From assembly GCA_003219995.1 (NCBI GenBank), contig QHRC01000198.1, forward strand, positions 3,658 to 11,589: 7,932 bases of DNA. The letters run 5' to 3'. This DNA is from Verrucomicrobiota bacterium. GTDB lineage: Bacteria; Verrucomicrobiota; Verrucomicrobiia; Chthoniobacterales; UBA10450. Below, piece after piece: positions 1 through 6,292 of the stretch. Within the stretch, counting starts at the first letter, position 1. The number at the start of each line of letters is the position of its first letter. The notes below the pieces were generated by a model, which ran no database searches, was not told the origin of the DNA, and saw only the letters and a program-made list of their open reading frames with translations. Made by a program: the position numbers and the translations under genes.

Positions 1-2009
1 TCAGAGTAAAGTTTGATTTCGACGGGCTGCGGCACGCTGGTGAGATCACCGATCAAATCTTCCATCAACTGCAAAAGTTCGATCTGAAGACCGGGGATGT
101 GTTTTTCGATCTCGGTGCGGACATCGTCCATCACTTCTTCGATCCCGCGGCGCGGGAATGGTTTTAAACGAATGAAAAAGTCGCCGGTGTTCGCTTCGGT
201 GAGGCCGCCACCGAGCTGCAAGCCAGTCCGGCGCGAATAGGTCTGCACTTCGGGAGTTTCTTGCAGAACCGATTCCACCTGGCGAAGCAAGCGATCGGTC
301 TCCGCGAGCGAGGTGCCGGGCGGCGAAATGTAATCGAGAATGAAGCCGCCTTCGTCCATCACGGGCATGAATCCGGAGCCCACATTTTTAAATGCGATGA
401 AGGCGAACAACAGAAGCGGAATCAAAAACACGATTACGAACCGGGGCTGGCGAAGAAGGCGCTGCATCTTCTCGCGATAAACTTCGTGCACTCGACGCGT
501 AAAAGTCCCGCGCTCTTCGATCTCGGCGTCTTTTCTTTTCAACAACGTCGCGCACAGGATCGGCACGGCCAGCCACGCCACAACGAACGAGATGATAAGA
601 CTCGCCGCCATGGTTAGGGAAAGAGCCTTGAAGAATGCGCCCGTAACACCGGTGAGAAACGCCAGCGGCGTGAAAATGATTATCGTGGCCGCGGAAGAAC
701 CGGCCAGCGGATTGGTGAACTCGCTGGCAGCGCCCAGCACCCGCGAATGCGGATCGCCTTCGTGCCCACCGCGGAGACGCCGGACGATGTGTTCCACCAT
801 CACGATCGCGTCATCAATGATTAGTCCGACGGCAGCGGCCATGCCGCCGAGTGTCATGATGTTGAAACTCATTTTCAGCACGTAAAGCAGCAGGATCGTG
901 GCGGCGAGCACGGCAGGTACCGTTAAGGTCGCGATTAAGGTGACTTTCCAGTCGCGGAGAAAAATGAGCAGAACGAATGCTGCCAGAACAATCCCAATGA
1001 GCACCGCATCCCGCGTGCTGTATTCTGACGCGGTGATGAGATCGCTTTGATCGTACCAGTCGGCGAGCTTCACTCCGTCGGGAATCTGTTTTTTTATCTC
1101 GCGCAATTTCGCCTTGATGCCGTGGGCGATTTCGACTGTGTTTCCAGACGGCTGTTGGTAAACTTGAAAAAGGACGGCGTCGTGACCGTCCGCGGTAACG
1201 CGGACCCATTGCGGCTCGGACGAATGTTCGACCGTGGCCACATCATCGAGCAAGACCACGCCGTCGGGTGTTGAGCGCAAGACGATGTGTTCGATCTGTT
1301 CGAACTTTTGGAAACGCGTGTCCGAAACGACGAGATAGAGCTTGCTGTACTGTTCGAGCCGCCCAACCGCGACGAGGACGTTGGAAGCGGAGAGCGCGCT
1401 CGCGATTTCGCCCAACGTCATCTTGAACGATTGTAATTTATCCGGATCGACCGTCACCCGGTATTCTTCGACACGACCGCCTTGGGCGCTGACACGGGCG
1501 ACCCCTTGCACGGTGGAAAGCGGCGGACGCAACGTGTAGAGCACGAGATCGCGTAACTCGACAAGCGAATGCGAATCCGACGTGAGGCTGTAGGCGATCA
1601 CCGGGAACACGGTCGGATCCATGCGTTCGACTTCGAACGAAGTGCCGGGCGGCAGGCTCGGCAGAATCTTGTTCACCTGCGATTGGGATTGGAGCATGGC
1701 CGAGACCATGTCTTCGCCCCAATCGAAATTGATGGAAATTTCCGCCGTCCCGCGGCTGGTTGTCGATCTTACGTTGCGCACACCGGGAATCGCACGCACG
1801 GCTTCTTCGACCGGCGTGGTTACTTCGACCGCCATCTGCTCGGCTGGCCGATCACCCGCATCGAGTGTAACGCGGACGCGCGGAAAACTGACCTGCGGAA
1901 AAAGCGCGACCGGGAGCGAAAAACTTGCGACCGTGCCGGCAAGCGCGAGCGCACCGAGCAAAAGCAAAATGGAACGCGCATGGCTGTGCGCCCACGCGGT
2001 GAAGCTCAT
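1..2009 (-). CDS. RND efflux transporter permease subunit (AcrB/CzcA superfamily), C-terminus cut by window edge
   Basis: Inner-membrane proton-driven pump of a tripartite efflux system. The frame stays open from ATG at 2009 to the left edge (669 codons). Family members have about 1,020-1,050 residues, so roughly the last third (second TM bundle) lies outside. Visible parts: TM1 at about residues 13-31, a periplasmic porter region to about 325 ending near DWYDQSD (317-323), then TM2-TM6 at about 333-490. TM4 contains GLIIDDAIVMVE with D399-D400, matching the AcrB proton-relay pair D407/D408. TM7 is near 515-535, and the second porter domain opens with FMPVMDEGG (547-555). The start codon forms an ATGA overlap with the adaptor stop, and no Shine-Dalgarno is visible, which suggests translational coupling. 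Heavy-metal (HME) pumps normally carry a single-Asp variant of the TM4 motif, so HME membership is not supported despite the CzcC-like partner. Family certain; substrate unknown. Confidence 0.95.
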   Translation of the reverse strand, partial: MSFTAWAHSHARSILLLLGALALAGTVASFSLPVALFPQVSFPRVRVTLDAGDRPAEQMAVEVTTPVEEAVRAIPGVRNVRSTTSRGTAEISINFDWGEDMVSAMLQSQSQVNKILPSLPPGTSFEVERMDPTVFPVIAYSLTSDSHSLVELRDLVLYTLRPPLSTVQGVARVSAQGGRVEEYRVTVDPDKLQSFKMTLGEIASALSASNVLVAVGRLEQYSKLYLVVSDTRFQKFEQIEHIVLRSTPDGVVLLDDVATVEHSSEPQWVRVTADGHDAVLFQVYQQPSGNTVEIAHGIKAKLREIKKQIPDGVKLADWYDQSDLITASEYSTRDAVLIGIVLAAFVLLIFLRDWKVTLIATLTVPAVLAATILLLYVLKMSFNIMTLGGMAAAVGLIIDDAIVMVEHIVRRLRGGHEGDPHSRVLGAASEFTNPLAGSSAATIIIFTPLAFLTGVTGAFFKALSLTMAASLIISFVVAWLAVPILCATLLKRKDAEIEERGTFTRRVHEVYREKMQRLLRQPRFVIVFLIPLLLFAFIAFKNVGSGFMPVMDEGGFILDYISPPGTSLAETDRLLRQVESVLQETPEVQTYSRRTGLQLGGGLTEANTGDFFIRLKPFPRRGIEEVMDDVRTEIEKHIPGLQIELLQLMEDLIGDLTSVPQPVEIKLYS

Positions 2010-3073
2010 TTCGGTTTTGGAATTTCGACGGCCATGCCGTCTTCCAGCTCGTAATTGCCCACGGTCACGACCGGGTCACCTTCGTGCAGATCTTCGGCGA
2101 TCACCTGCACTTCTTTTGGATTTTCCGCACCGATTTTGACTGCGTGCTTAACCGCACGACTATTTGCCACCGTGAACACTTCGTATTCGCGGGACTCGTT
2201 AGGCAAAACGGCCGAGCGCGGCACAACCAGGGCGTCTTTTTCGGTACGCTGGATCTCGCCGCGCACATAGCTGTCTAACAACAGCTTCGTTCCCTCCGGC
2301 AGCGCAACGTAAACATCGACAAGTCGTGTGGCCGGATCGATGCGCCGCGTCACCAGGCGGATGGAGCCTTCGACTTTGGCAGCGGTTGAATCATTCACCG
2401 GGAAGATCGTAATGGCAGCTCCATTCTGCGCGGCCGAAAGATCTTCCGGTTCCAGGCCGAGTTTTACTTCAATTTCACTTTCAGCGACGATCTCAACCAG
2501 CGGACTGCCCGCGGCGACGATCTGACCGTCTTGCACATTCACTTTGGCAACCACGCCCGCCATGTCAGAGTGAATGCGATTATCACCTCCGGCGCCGGCG
2601 CGCTGCAAAGTGGTGAGCTGCGCTTCCGCGTCGCGCGCCGTTTTTTCCGCCGCGCTCAAGTCCTGATTTGTCGCGAGCTTCAAATTGAAACGCTCTTGGG
2701 TTTGCTTGAGTTCTTTCCGGGCGGCTTCCTCGGCGTTCTTCGCCTGTTGAAATTGAAGTTGCGCCGCCGGGCTCGGCTCGATTTCGGTTAAAGGATCGTT
2801 CTCTTGCACGAACTGACCAGGCGCGACGAGAATGTGTTGCACACGCGTTTCGAAGGCCACTGAGACGGAATGTGTCTTACCAGGCTGCGCGATCACGCTC
2901 CCGTAGACGATCACTTTTTCGCTGATCGTTTTCCGTTCCGCTTTCGTCACCTGCACTTGCGCAACCGGTCCGCTCGTTTTCTCCTCGCCGCCGGTGCGGA
3001 ATCGTTGCACGAGATAAGCAAGCCCGGCCACGATGAGGATGACGATCGCGGTGATGATGATTCGCTTTTTCAT
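2006..3073 (-). CDS. RND efflux periplasmic adaptor subunit (membrane fusion protein)
   Basis: Periplasmic adaptor of 355 residues that would link the RND pump to the outer-membrane channel. An N-terminal positively charged stretch (KKR) and hydrophobic segment at about 5-22 form a signal anchor with no lipobox. Domains in order: first half of the biotinyl-lipoyl domain at about 66-99 (VAPGQFVQENDPL), a short alpha-helical coiled-coil hairpin at about 100-158 rich in Ala, Gln, Glu and Lys, the second lipoyl half at about 164-196 (AGVVAKVNVQDGQIVAAGSP), a beta-barrel domain at about 198-274 and a membrane-proximal domain to about 353. The length is normal for short-hairpin MFPs. Its start overlaps the outer-membrane factor stop as ATGA (3070-3073), and its stop overlaps the permease start the same way (2006-2009). 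No extra N- or C-terminal metal-binding His/Met domain is seen, so nothing in the protein points to a metal substrate. Confidence 0.95.
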   Translation of the reverse strand: MKKRIIITAIVILIVAGLAYLVQRFRTGGEEKTSGPVAQVQVTKAERKTISEKVIVYGSVIAQPGKTHSVSVAFETRVQHILVAPGQFVQENDPLTEIEPSPAAQLQFQQAKNAEEAARKELKQTQERFNLKLATNQDLSAAEKTARDAEAQLTTLQRAGAGGDNRIHSDMAGVVAKVNVQDGQIVAAGSPLVEIVAESEIEVKLGLEPEDLSAAQNGAAITIFPVNDSTAAKVEGSIRLVTRRIDPATRLVDVYVALPEGTKLLLDSYVRGEIQRTEKDALVVPRSAVLPNESREYEVFTVANSRAVKHAVKIGAENPKEVQVIAEDLHEGDPVVTVGNYELEDGMAVEIPKPK

Positions 3074-4440
3074 CGCAAGTTCATCGCGGCATTGGACGGT
3101 AAGAAACGGCCGGAAGCGATCTCAAGAGCGGTGTGCGCTTCGAGCAATTGTTCCTGGAGTTTGATCAACTGGATTCTTTTCTGGAGCAAACTATTTCGCG
3201 CAATGTAATAACTGAGCACGTCGGCATTGCCTTGCTCGCGCGCTTTCTGTGCGGAATCGACGAGTCGCTCGAGAACGGGCAGCGCTTCCTGTGCGGCTGC
3301 TACTTGTCGATCTAACGAGCGAATGTCGGCGATGGCCATCGCAATGTCGGCACGCGCTTCAAACACGCGCTGGTTGTATTCGTCGAGCAAACGCTGCCGG
3401 GTTGCGCGCTCGGTCGCAATCGCACCTTGGTTGCGATCGAAAATTGGGACGTCGATGGCGACGCTGAATCCGCTACTCTGCACGTTGGTATTGTCTTTCG
3501 CCCGCACAAAGCCGGCCGACATTCTCGGAAACTGCGCGAGAATGGCGGCGCGCACGGTTGCATCCTGGCTTTCATAACCTTTGCGCAGTCCAAGCAGATC
3601 GACCCGCCGCGATTCGATATTGGAAAGCAAATCGCGTTCGTCGGGAAGATCGAGATGCATCGGCAATGTGAGACCGGCGCGCAGGCGCACGTTCGTTCGC
3701 GGTTCGATTCCAAGCATTTTGTTCAGACCAAGACGCTGATGTTCGAAATCTTGTTCGAGTGAAAGCATCGTTGCGCGCGAATCCTGACTGGAAGCTTCCA
3801 CTGCCGCCAAATCGAGCACGGTTTTCTCATGCGCCTCCACCGCTTTACGCATCGCATCCGCACTTTCCTGCAAACCCCGATTGGCCTCGCGCGCCTGGCC
3901 GCTTTGCGCATCCAATGCGACGACGCGATAAACTGCTACGCGCGCGTTCTCGGCGATCTGCCATTCCTGCCAGGCGATGTCAAGATCGACCGCGGCGAGA
4001 TTTTTCCGCGCCGCGGTTTGTTTGGGCAAGAACGGAATAAGCGCGCTGAACTCCCAGCCGGCACTGAGATTATAGGCTGTAGTTGTCCCGGTGGTGTTGC
4101 CGCCGGTGACGTAGTCGCGCGAGTAGGACACGGCAACGTTCGGAAGAATCCCGGCTTGAACCACCTGCGCGATGGCGAGGCCACGGCGATCGCGAATAGC
4201 GCGCAATGCCGGATTTGAATAAAGCGCAATCATCGCCGCTTCATCCGGGCCGATTCCAATGCGCGGATCCAACGACAGTGTGCCGAGCGGCAGATGTTCA
4301 AAGCGCGTCGCCGGGATCCTCACTGGCGCGTCGAGGCCGGCACCCAGTCGCGTTTCCGACTGACCCAGCACCGCGATCGCCAGTGCCAAATTTAGCGAGC
4401 AACCTAAAAAGATGTGGGATCTAATCGGAAGGAATCGCAT
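3070..4440 (-). CDS. TolC/CzcC-like outer membrane efflux protein
   Basis: Outer-membrane factor of 456 residues, first gene of the three-gene efflux operon. It begins with a Sec signal peptide (about residues 1-26, ending AIAVLG|QS). Two OEP-type repeats follow at about 60-245 and 270-445, each with long Ala/Gln/Glu-rich helices and short beta-strand segments (VAVSYSRDYVTGG near 102-114; SSGFSVAIDVPIFDRNQG at 322-339). The phrase VPIFDRNQG in the second repeat is characteristic of CzcC-like family members. A Cys at 14 (FLGCS) is a poor lipobox because the hydrophobic core continues beyond it, so lipidation is unlikely. ATG at 4440 is the only sensible start: no in-frame start lies just upstream, and the signal peptide begins there. 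No clear Shine-Dalgarno or promoter was recognised in the 120 bases upstream, which are occupied on the opposite strand by a gene remnant. Family secure, substrate unknown. Confidence 0.93.
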   Translation of the reverse strand: MRFLPIRSHIFLGCSLNLALAIAVLGQSETRLGAGLDAPVRIPATRFEHLPLGTLSLDPRIGIGPDEAAMIALYSNPALRAIRDRRGLAIAQVVQAGILPNVAVSYSRDYVTGGNTTGTTTAYNLSAGWEFSALIPFLPKQTAARKNLAAVDLDIAWQEWQIAENARVAVYRVVALDAQSGQAREANRGLQESADAMRKAVEAHEKTVLDLAAVEASSQDSRATMLSLEQDFEHQRLGLNKMLGIEPRTNVRLRAGLTLPMHLDLPDERDLLSNIESRRVDLLGLRKGYESQDATVRAAILAQFPRMSAGFVRAKDNTNVQSSGFSVAIDVPIFDRNQGAIATERATRQRLLDEYNQRVFEARADIAMAIADIRSLDRQVAAAQEALPVLERLVDSAQKAREQGNADVLSYYIARNSLLQKRIQLIKLQEQLLEAHTALEIASGRFLPSNAAMNLR

Positions 4441-4795
4441 CGCCGATGACGAGTATGCGTTGAAAAACCTTACACGCGACCTCGCGTTAGTTAATTCTGT
4501 CCCTGCATTGAACTACAGCAACGTCGGTTTTTGGTGGCAAACTGCTGCCGAAACGCGCGATTACATTTATGCCGGCGCGGTGCTCGAGCGTGAAATCAGC
4601 GAGCGGTTGACGCTGGGTGCGGAGTTGTTAGGCAATTCACCAAAAGGACGCGGCAGCCGTTCCGACGTGGCATTCAACCTCGGCGGCACATGGAAGTTGA
4701 GCAAGCACATCAACCTGCTCTTCACCGGTGGACGCGACATCGTCGGCGAGACAAGCGCAATGGTTTACATCGGATTGCAGCTTCTAACAAAGTGA
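4412..4795 (+). pseudogene. 5'-truncated remnant of an outer-membrane beta-barrel 'transporter' (Phenol_MetA_deg-like) gene
   Basis: An open frame of 127 codons reads as a run of amphipathic beta-strands: NVGFWWQTAAETRDYIYAG, EREISERLTLGAELLG, SDVAFNLGGTWKLSKHINLLFTGGRDI and a last strand MVYIGLQLL. From memory, this matches the C-terminal part of bacterial outer-membrane proteins annotated 'transporter' or MetA-pathway phenol-degradation proteins, which are usually about 250-300 residues. There is no signal peptide. The first about 30 residues look unlike the family, and the frame begins inside the 5' end of the divergent outer-membrane-factor gene (overlap 4412-4440), with an in-frame stop at 4361. 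The likely reading is that the first half or more was deleted when this locus was joined to the efflux operon. It could instead be a small expressed barrel fragment, but no ribosome binding site or leader supports that. Family match moderate, truncation well supported if the family is right. Confidence 0.6.
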
Positions 4796-4819
4796 ACGCG
4801 AAATTGATTTCCATTTGCG

Positions 4820-4938
4820 CAGCAAAAAAATCTCGCGATGGCAAGTGTAACGCCAATCAGCCGTACGACGGCGATTCACGAAAAATAAAATGCCGGCGAT
4901 AGCCATGACCGTAGCGCCACGCACAATCCAGGCGCAAC
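4820..4938 (-). pseudogene. Degraded C-terminal fragment of an EamA/DMT transporter gene
   Basis: On the minus strand this stretch aligns with the 3' end of the intact EamA gene (5431-5548). One frame gives GATVMAIAGILFF, matching GAAIMAIAGIMFF (intact residues 105-117). After a frame change it gives RLIGVTLAIA, matching RLLGVTLAIT (125-134). Relative to the intact gene it has small deletions of about 4 bases (near 4863/4864) and about 1 base (near 4889), plus another near 4831, so it cannot encode the protein. The rest of the gene is absent. Many differences in the conserved parts are synonymous (for example GVTLAI keeps the same residues with several different third bases). This points to an old paralog that evolved as a real gene before decaying, not a recent duplication of 5423-5848. 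It sits 24 bases after the beta-barrel remnant stop, tail to tail. Confidence 0.75.
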
Positions 4939-5013
4939 ATGTCGATCTTCTCCGGCAGCCTCCGAAACGTCCTCACTCATTTTCGAACAGTTCTTGTCAG
5001 TTATTGGTCAAAA
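4939..5013. other. Leader region upstream of the PepSY-like gene, no recognised promoter
   Basis: This short non-coding stretch separates the decayed EamA fragment from the secreted PepSY-like gene and should contain that gene's promoter. A TTGTCA (4994-4999) resembles a -35 box, but a correctly spaced -10 would fall on the ribosome binding site, so it is not credible. No hairpin, operator-like palindrome or repeat was recognised here. Confidence 0.4.
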
Positions 5014-5018
5014 AAGGA
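5014..5018 (+). promoter_or_regulatory. Ribosome binding site of the PepSY-like gene
   Basis: AAGGA lies 6 bases before ATG 5025 within AAAAAGGAATAACC. It fixes the start at 5025 rather than the upstream in-frame ATG at 4890, which would add 45 residues read through the decayed EamA fragment and displace the signal peptide. It is one of only two clear Shine-Dalgarno sites in the window. Confidence 0.8.
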
Positions 5019-5024
5019 ATAACC

Positions 5025-5357
5025 ATGAAAACAACCAAATTAATTGCAGCGATGGTGGTGAGCGCGAGCCTGGCTTTCGGCGTCGCCGCGCAAGCGCACG
5101 GAAAGAAGCATGGAAACAAGGAAGAAACGGTCGACATGAATAGCGTGCCGGCGGAAGTACAGAAAACTCTCAAGGATAAAGCCGGTAGCAGCGAGATCGT
5201 TCGGGTCGAAAAAGAAACCAAACACGGCCAGATCGTTTACGAAGGCATCGTGAACAAGGATGGCAAGGAATGGGCCATTAGGGTCGATACCAACGGCAAA
5301 TTCCTGAAAGAGCACGAGGAGAGCAAGGAACACAAAGAGAAAAGCGAGAAGTACTAA
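5025..5357 (+). CDS. Small secreted PepSY-like domain protein
   Basis: Predicted periplasmic or secreted protein of 110 residues. A Sec signal peptide covers about 1-24 (MKTTK start, hydrophobic AAMVVSASLAFGVAA, cleavage at AQA|HG). The mature part opens with a His/Lys stretch (HGKKHGNK, 25-32). A single PepSY-like fold follows at about 41-95: VPAEVQKTLKDKAG helix, then strands EIVRVEKETKHGQIVYEGIV and KEWAIRVDTNGKFLKEHEE. This is the pattern of the small PepSY-like (BLIP-like) domains in which helix VPxxVQxT precedes a beta-sheet ending in DxxGK. The C-terminal tail 95-110 is almost entirely Lys, Glu and His. The histidines at both ends could bind a metal, but no defined site is visible. PepSY-like proteins are thought to modulate or inhibit partners in the envelope; the exact role here is unknown. 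It is monocistronic, with a hairpin following. Confidence 0.85.
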   Translation: MKTTKLIAAMVVSASLAFGVAAQAHGKKHGNKEETVDMNSVPAEVQKTLKDKAGSSEIVRVEKETKHGQIVYEGIVNKDGKEWAIRVDTNGKFLKEHEESKEHKEKSEKY

Positions 5358-5366
5358 TCGAAGCGG

Positions 5367-5402
5367 GACGGTTCTGGAGCGCTCAGCCGCTCCGGGACCG
5401 TC
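5367..5402. terminator. Strong hairpin between convergent genes, probable bidirectional terminator
   Basis: GACGGTTCTGGAGCG (5367-5381) pairs with CGCTCCGGGACCGTC (5388-5402) over 15 pairs including two G-T wobbles, around a six-base loop CTCAGC. It starts 9 bases after the PepSY-like stop and ends 20 bases before the EamA stop, exactly where both convergent transcripts should finish. There is no U-tract on either strand, so it is not a textbook intrinsic terminator. It may act as an RNA-stabilising 3' hairpin or be a copy of a palindromic extragenic repeat. Confidence 0.65.
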
Positions 5403-5422
5403 AGTCGCGATGCTGTTCCTGG

Positions 5423-5848
5423 CTATCGACGGAGCAAAAACAAACCGGTGATGGCGAGAGTTACACCCAGCAGCCGCTGCCACGATGGCGGTTCGTGAAA
5501 AAACATGATCCCGGCGATGGCCATGATGGCGGCGCCACCGGCCAGAATAGCGGGCACGGACGAGAGCGGCCCGCCTTTTTGAAAAAGAAGGAAGAATGCG
5601 ATCGTGCCGGCGCCAACACAGATTCCAGTGAGAACGGAATAGAAAATTCCCAGGCCAGTGGATTGCTGGTTCCAGCGGTTCGCAACCCAAAGAAACGCGA
5701 GATAAAGCAAAATCGATAACGCCGCGGTTGCTTCGACCAAGAATCCGCCCAATCCTTCGCCGATGCGGTCGGCTGCGAGTCGGGTAAAAATTTGGTGCGC
5801 GCCGTAAAGAACAGCCGCGACGACCGCATACCAGAACCACGGTGCCAT
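5423..5848 (-). CDS. Single-domain EamA/DMT family transporter
   Basis: Inner-membrane protein of 141 residues with about five predicted TM segments (5-20, 34-55, 67-89, 97-117, 124-139). This is one EamA repeat, half of the usual ten-TM drug/metabolite transporter, so it would have to act as a dimer like other half-size DMT proteins. Its C-terminal signature FFHEPPSWQRLLGVTLAITGLFLL (116-139) has the conserved Glu after the fourth TM and the glycine-rich last helix. The chosen start is ATG 5848, because the hydrophobic protein begins there (MAPWFWYAVVAAVLYG). The longer open frame to 6154 is antisense to the ChrB-type gene and has no membrane character. There is no Shine-Dalgarno. It is divergent from the ChrB-type gene with an 18-base gap and convergent with the PepSY-like gene. 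A decayed paralog of its 3' end lies at 4820-4938. Substrate unknown. Confidence 0.85.
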   Translation of the reverse strand: MAPWFWYAVVAAVLYGAHQIFTRLAADRIGEGLGGFLVEATAALSILLYLAFLWVANRWNQQSTGLGIFYSVLTGICVGAGTIAFFLLFQKGGPLSSVPAILAGGAAIMAIAGIMFFHEPPSWQRLLGVTLAITGLFLLRR

Positions 5849-5866
5849 AAAATCGAAATTTACGCC

Positions 5867-6292
5867 ATGAGATGGATCACGCGCGAGAGAATTAAAGTCG
5901 ATCGCGTCGCGTGTCCGTGGTTGATCCGAAATTTTGTCGATAACGATGCTGAGTTTGTTTTTCTGCCGCACGACACCAACTGGGCAAAGATCGATAACGG
6001 AATTGTATTCGATGTGCCGAACTGCGAGCTCGGCCATCACGGCGAAGATGTTTCTTTCAATTCGATTTTGAAAAAATACAAGCTGACCGATCCGGCGCTG
6101 CTTTTGCTCGGCGAAATTGTGCGCGCGGCCGATTCGCAGCCGACCAATCCGCACGCGGCCAGCGAAGGGTTGCGCTGGATCGCGGCCGGTTTCGGCGCGC
6201 TTGGATTAAGCGATCACGAAATTCTCGAACGTGAGTTCGTCGTCTACGACGCGCTTTACGCGAAATGCAAACGCCAGACAAGCAAAGCGTGA
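5867..6292 (+). CDS. ChrB C-terminal domain protein (chromate resistance-type)
   Basis: Cytoplasmic protein of 141 residues consisting only of the ChrB C-terminal domain. Diagnostic stretches: KVDRVACPWLI (10-20), FDVPNCELGHHG (48-59), DPALL (75-79), IVRAAD (84-89) and VVYDALYAKC (125-134). Full-length ChrB proteins (about 300 residues) of chromate-resistance operons have an extra N-terminal region implicated in chromate-responsive regulation; that region is absent here. Stand-alone versions are common and their biochemical role is not established. The conserved Cys16, His57 and His58 are candidates for a metal or redox site by inference. ATG 5867 was chosen because the homologous domain begins immediately there; an upstream in-frame ATG at 5792 would overlap the divergent EamA gene. 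There is no Shine-Dalgarno. The stop overlaps the MFS start region, suggesting joint expression with the transporter. Confidence 0.88.
   Translation: MRWITRERIKVDRVACPWLIRNFVDNDAEFVFLPHDTNWAKIDNGIVFDVPNCELGHHGEDVSFNSILKKYKLTDPALLLLGEIVRAADSQPTNPHAASEGLRWIAAGFGALGLSDHEILEREFVVYDALYAKCKRQTSKA

Noticed and set aside
1569..2139. Two overlapping plus-strand open frames of 161 and 172 codons
   Set aside because: They lie opposite the RND permease start and adaptor end, which have clear family features. Their Arg/Ala-rich translations match no recognisable protein.
4441..4560. Possible promoter for the minus-strand efflux operon (TTGCTG with CAGAAT, 16-base spacer)
   Set aside because: Only three of six and four of six consensus bases match, no better than expected by chance in a sequence of this length.
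4994..5023. Possible sigma-70 promoter starting TTGTCA before the PepSY-like gene
   Set aside because: The -10 position at 17-base spacing would fall on the ribosome binding site and start region and does not resemble TATAAT.
4890..5024. 45-residue N-terminal extension of the PepSY-like frame
   Set aside because: A good ribosome binding site and a complete signal peptide start at 5025, and the extension reads through the decayed EamA fragment.
4520..5430. Recent tandem duplication explaining the two EamA-like 3' ends
   Set aside because: The copies differ at about a quarter of aligned positions, many synonymous, and the flanks share nothing. An old paralog fits better than a recent duplication.
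5040..5840. 266-codon minus-strand open frame spanning the PepSY-like gene and the EamA gene
   Set aside because: It is antisense to the PepSY-like gene and out of frame with EamA, very rich in Arg, His and Ser, with no domain or signal. It is a shadow of GC-rich coding sequence.
5849..6154. N-terminal extension of the EamA frame by 102 codons
   Set aside because: The extension is antisense to the conserved ChrB-type domain and lacks hydrophobic segments; the membrane protein begins naturally at ATG 5848.
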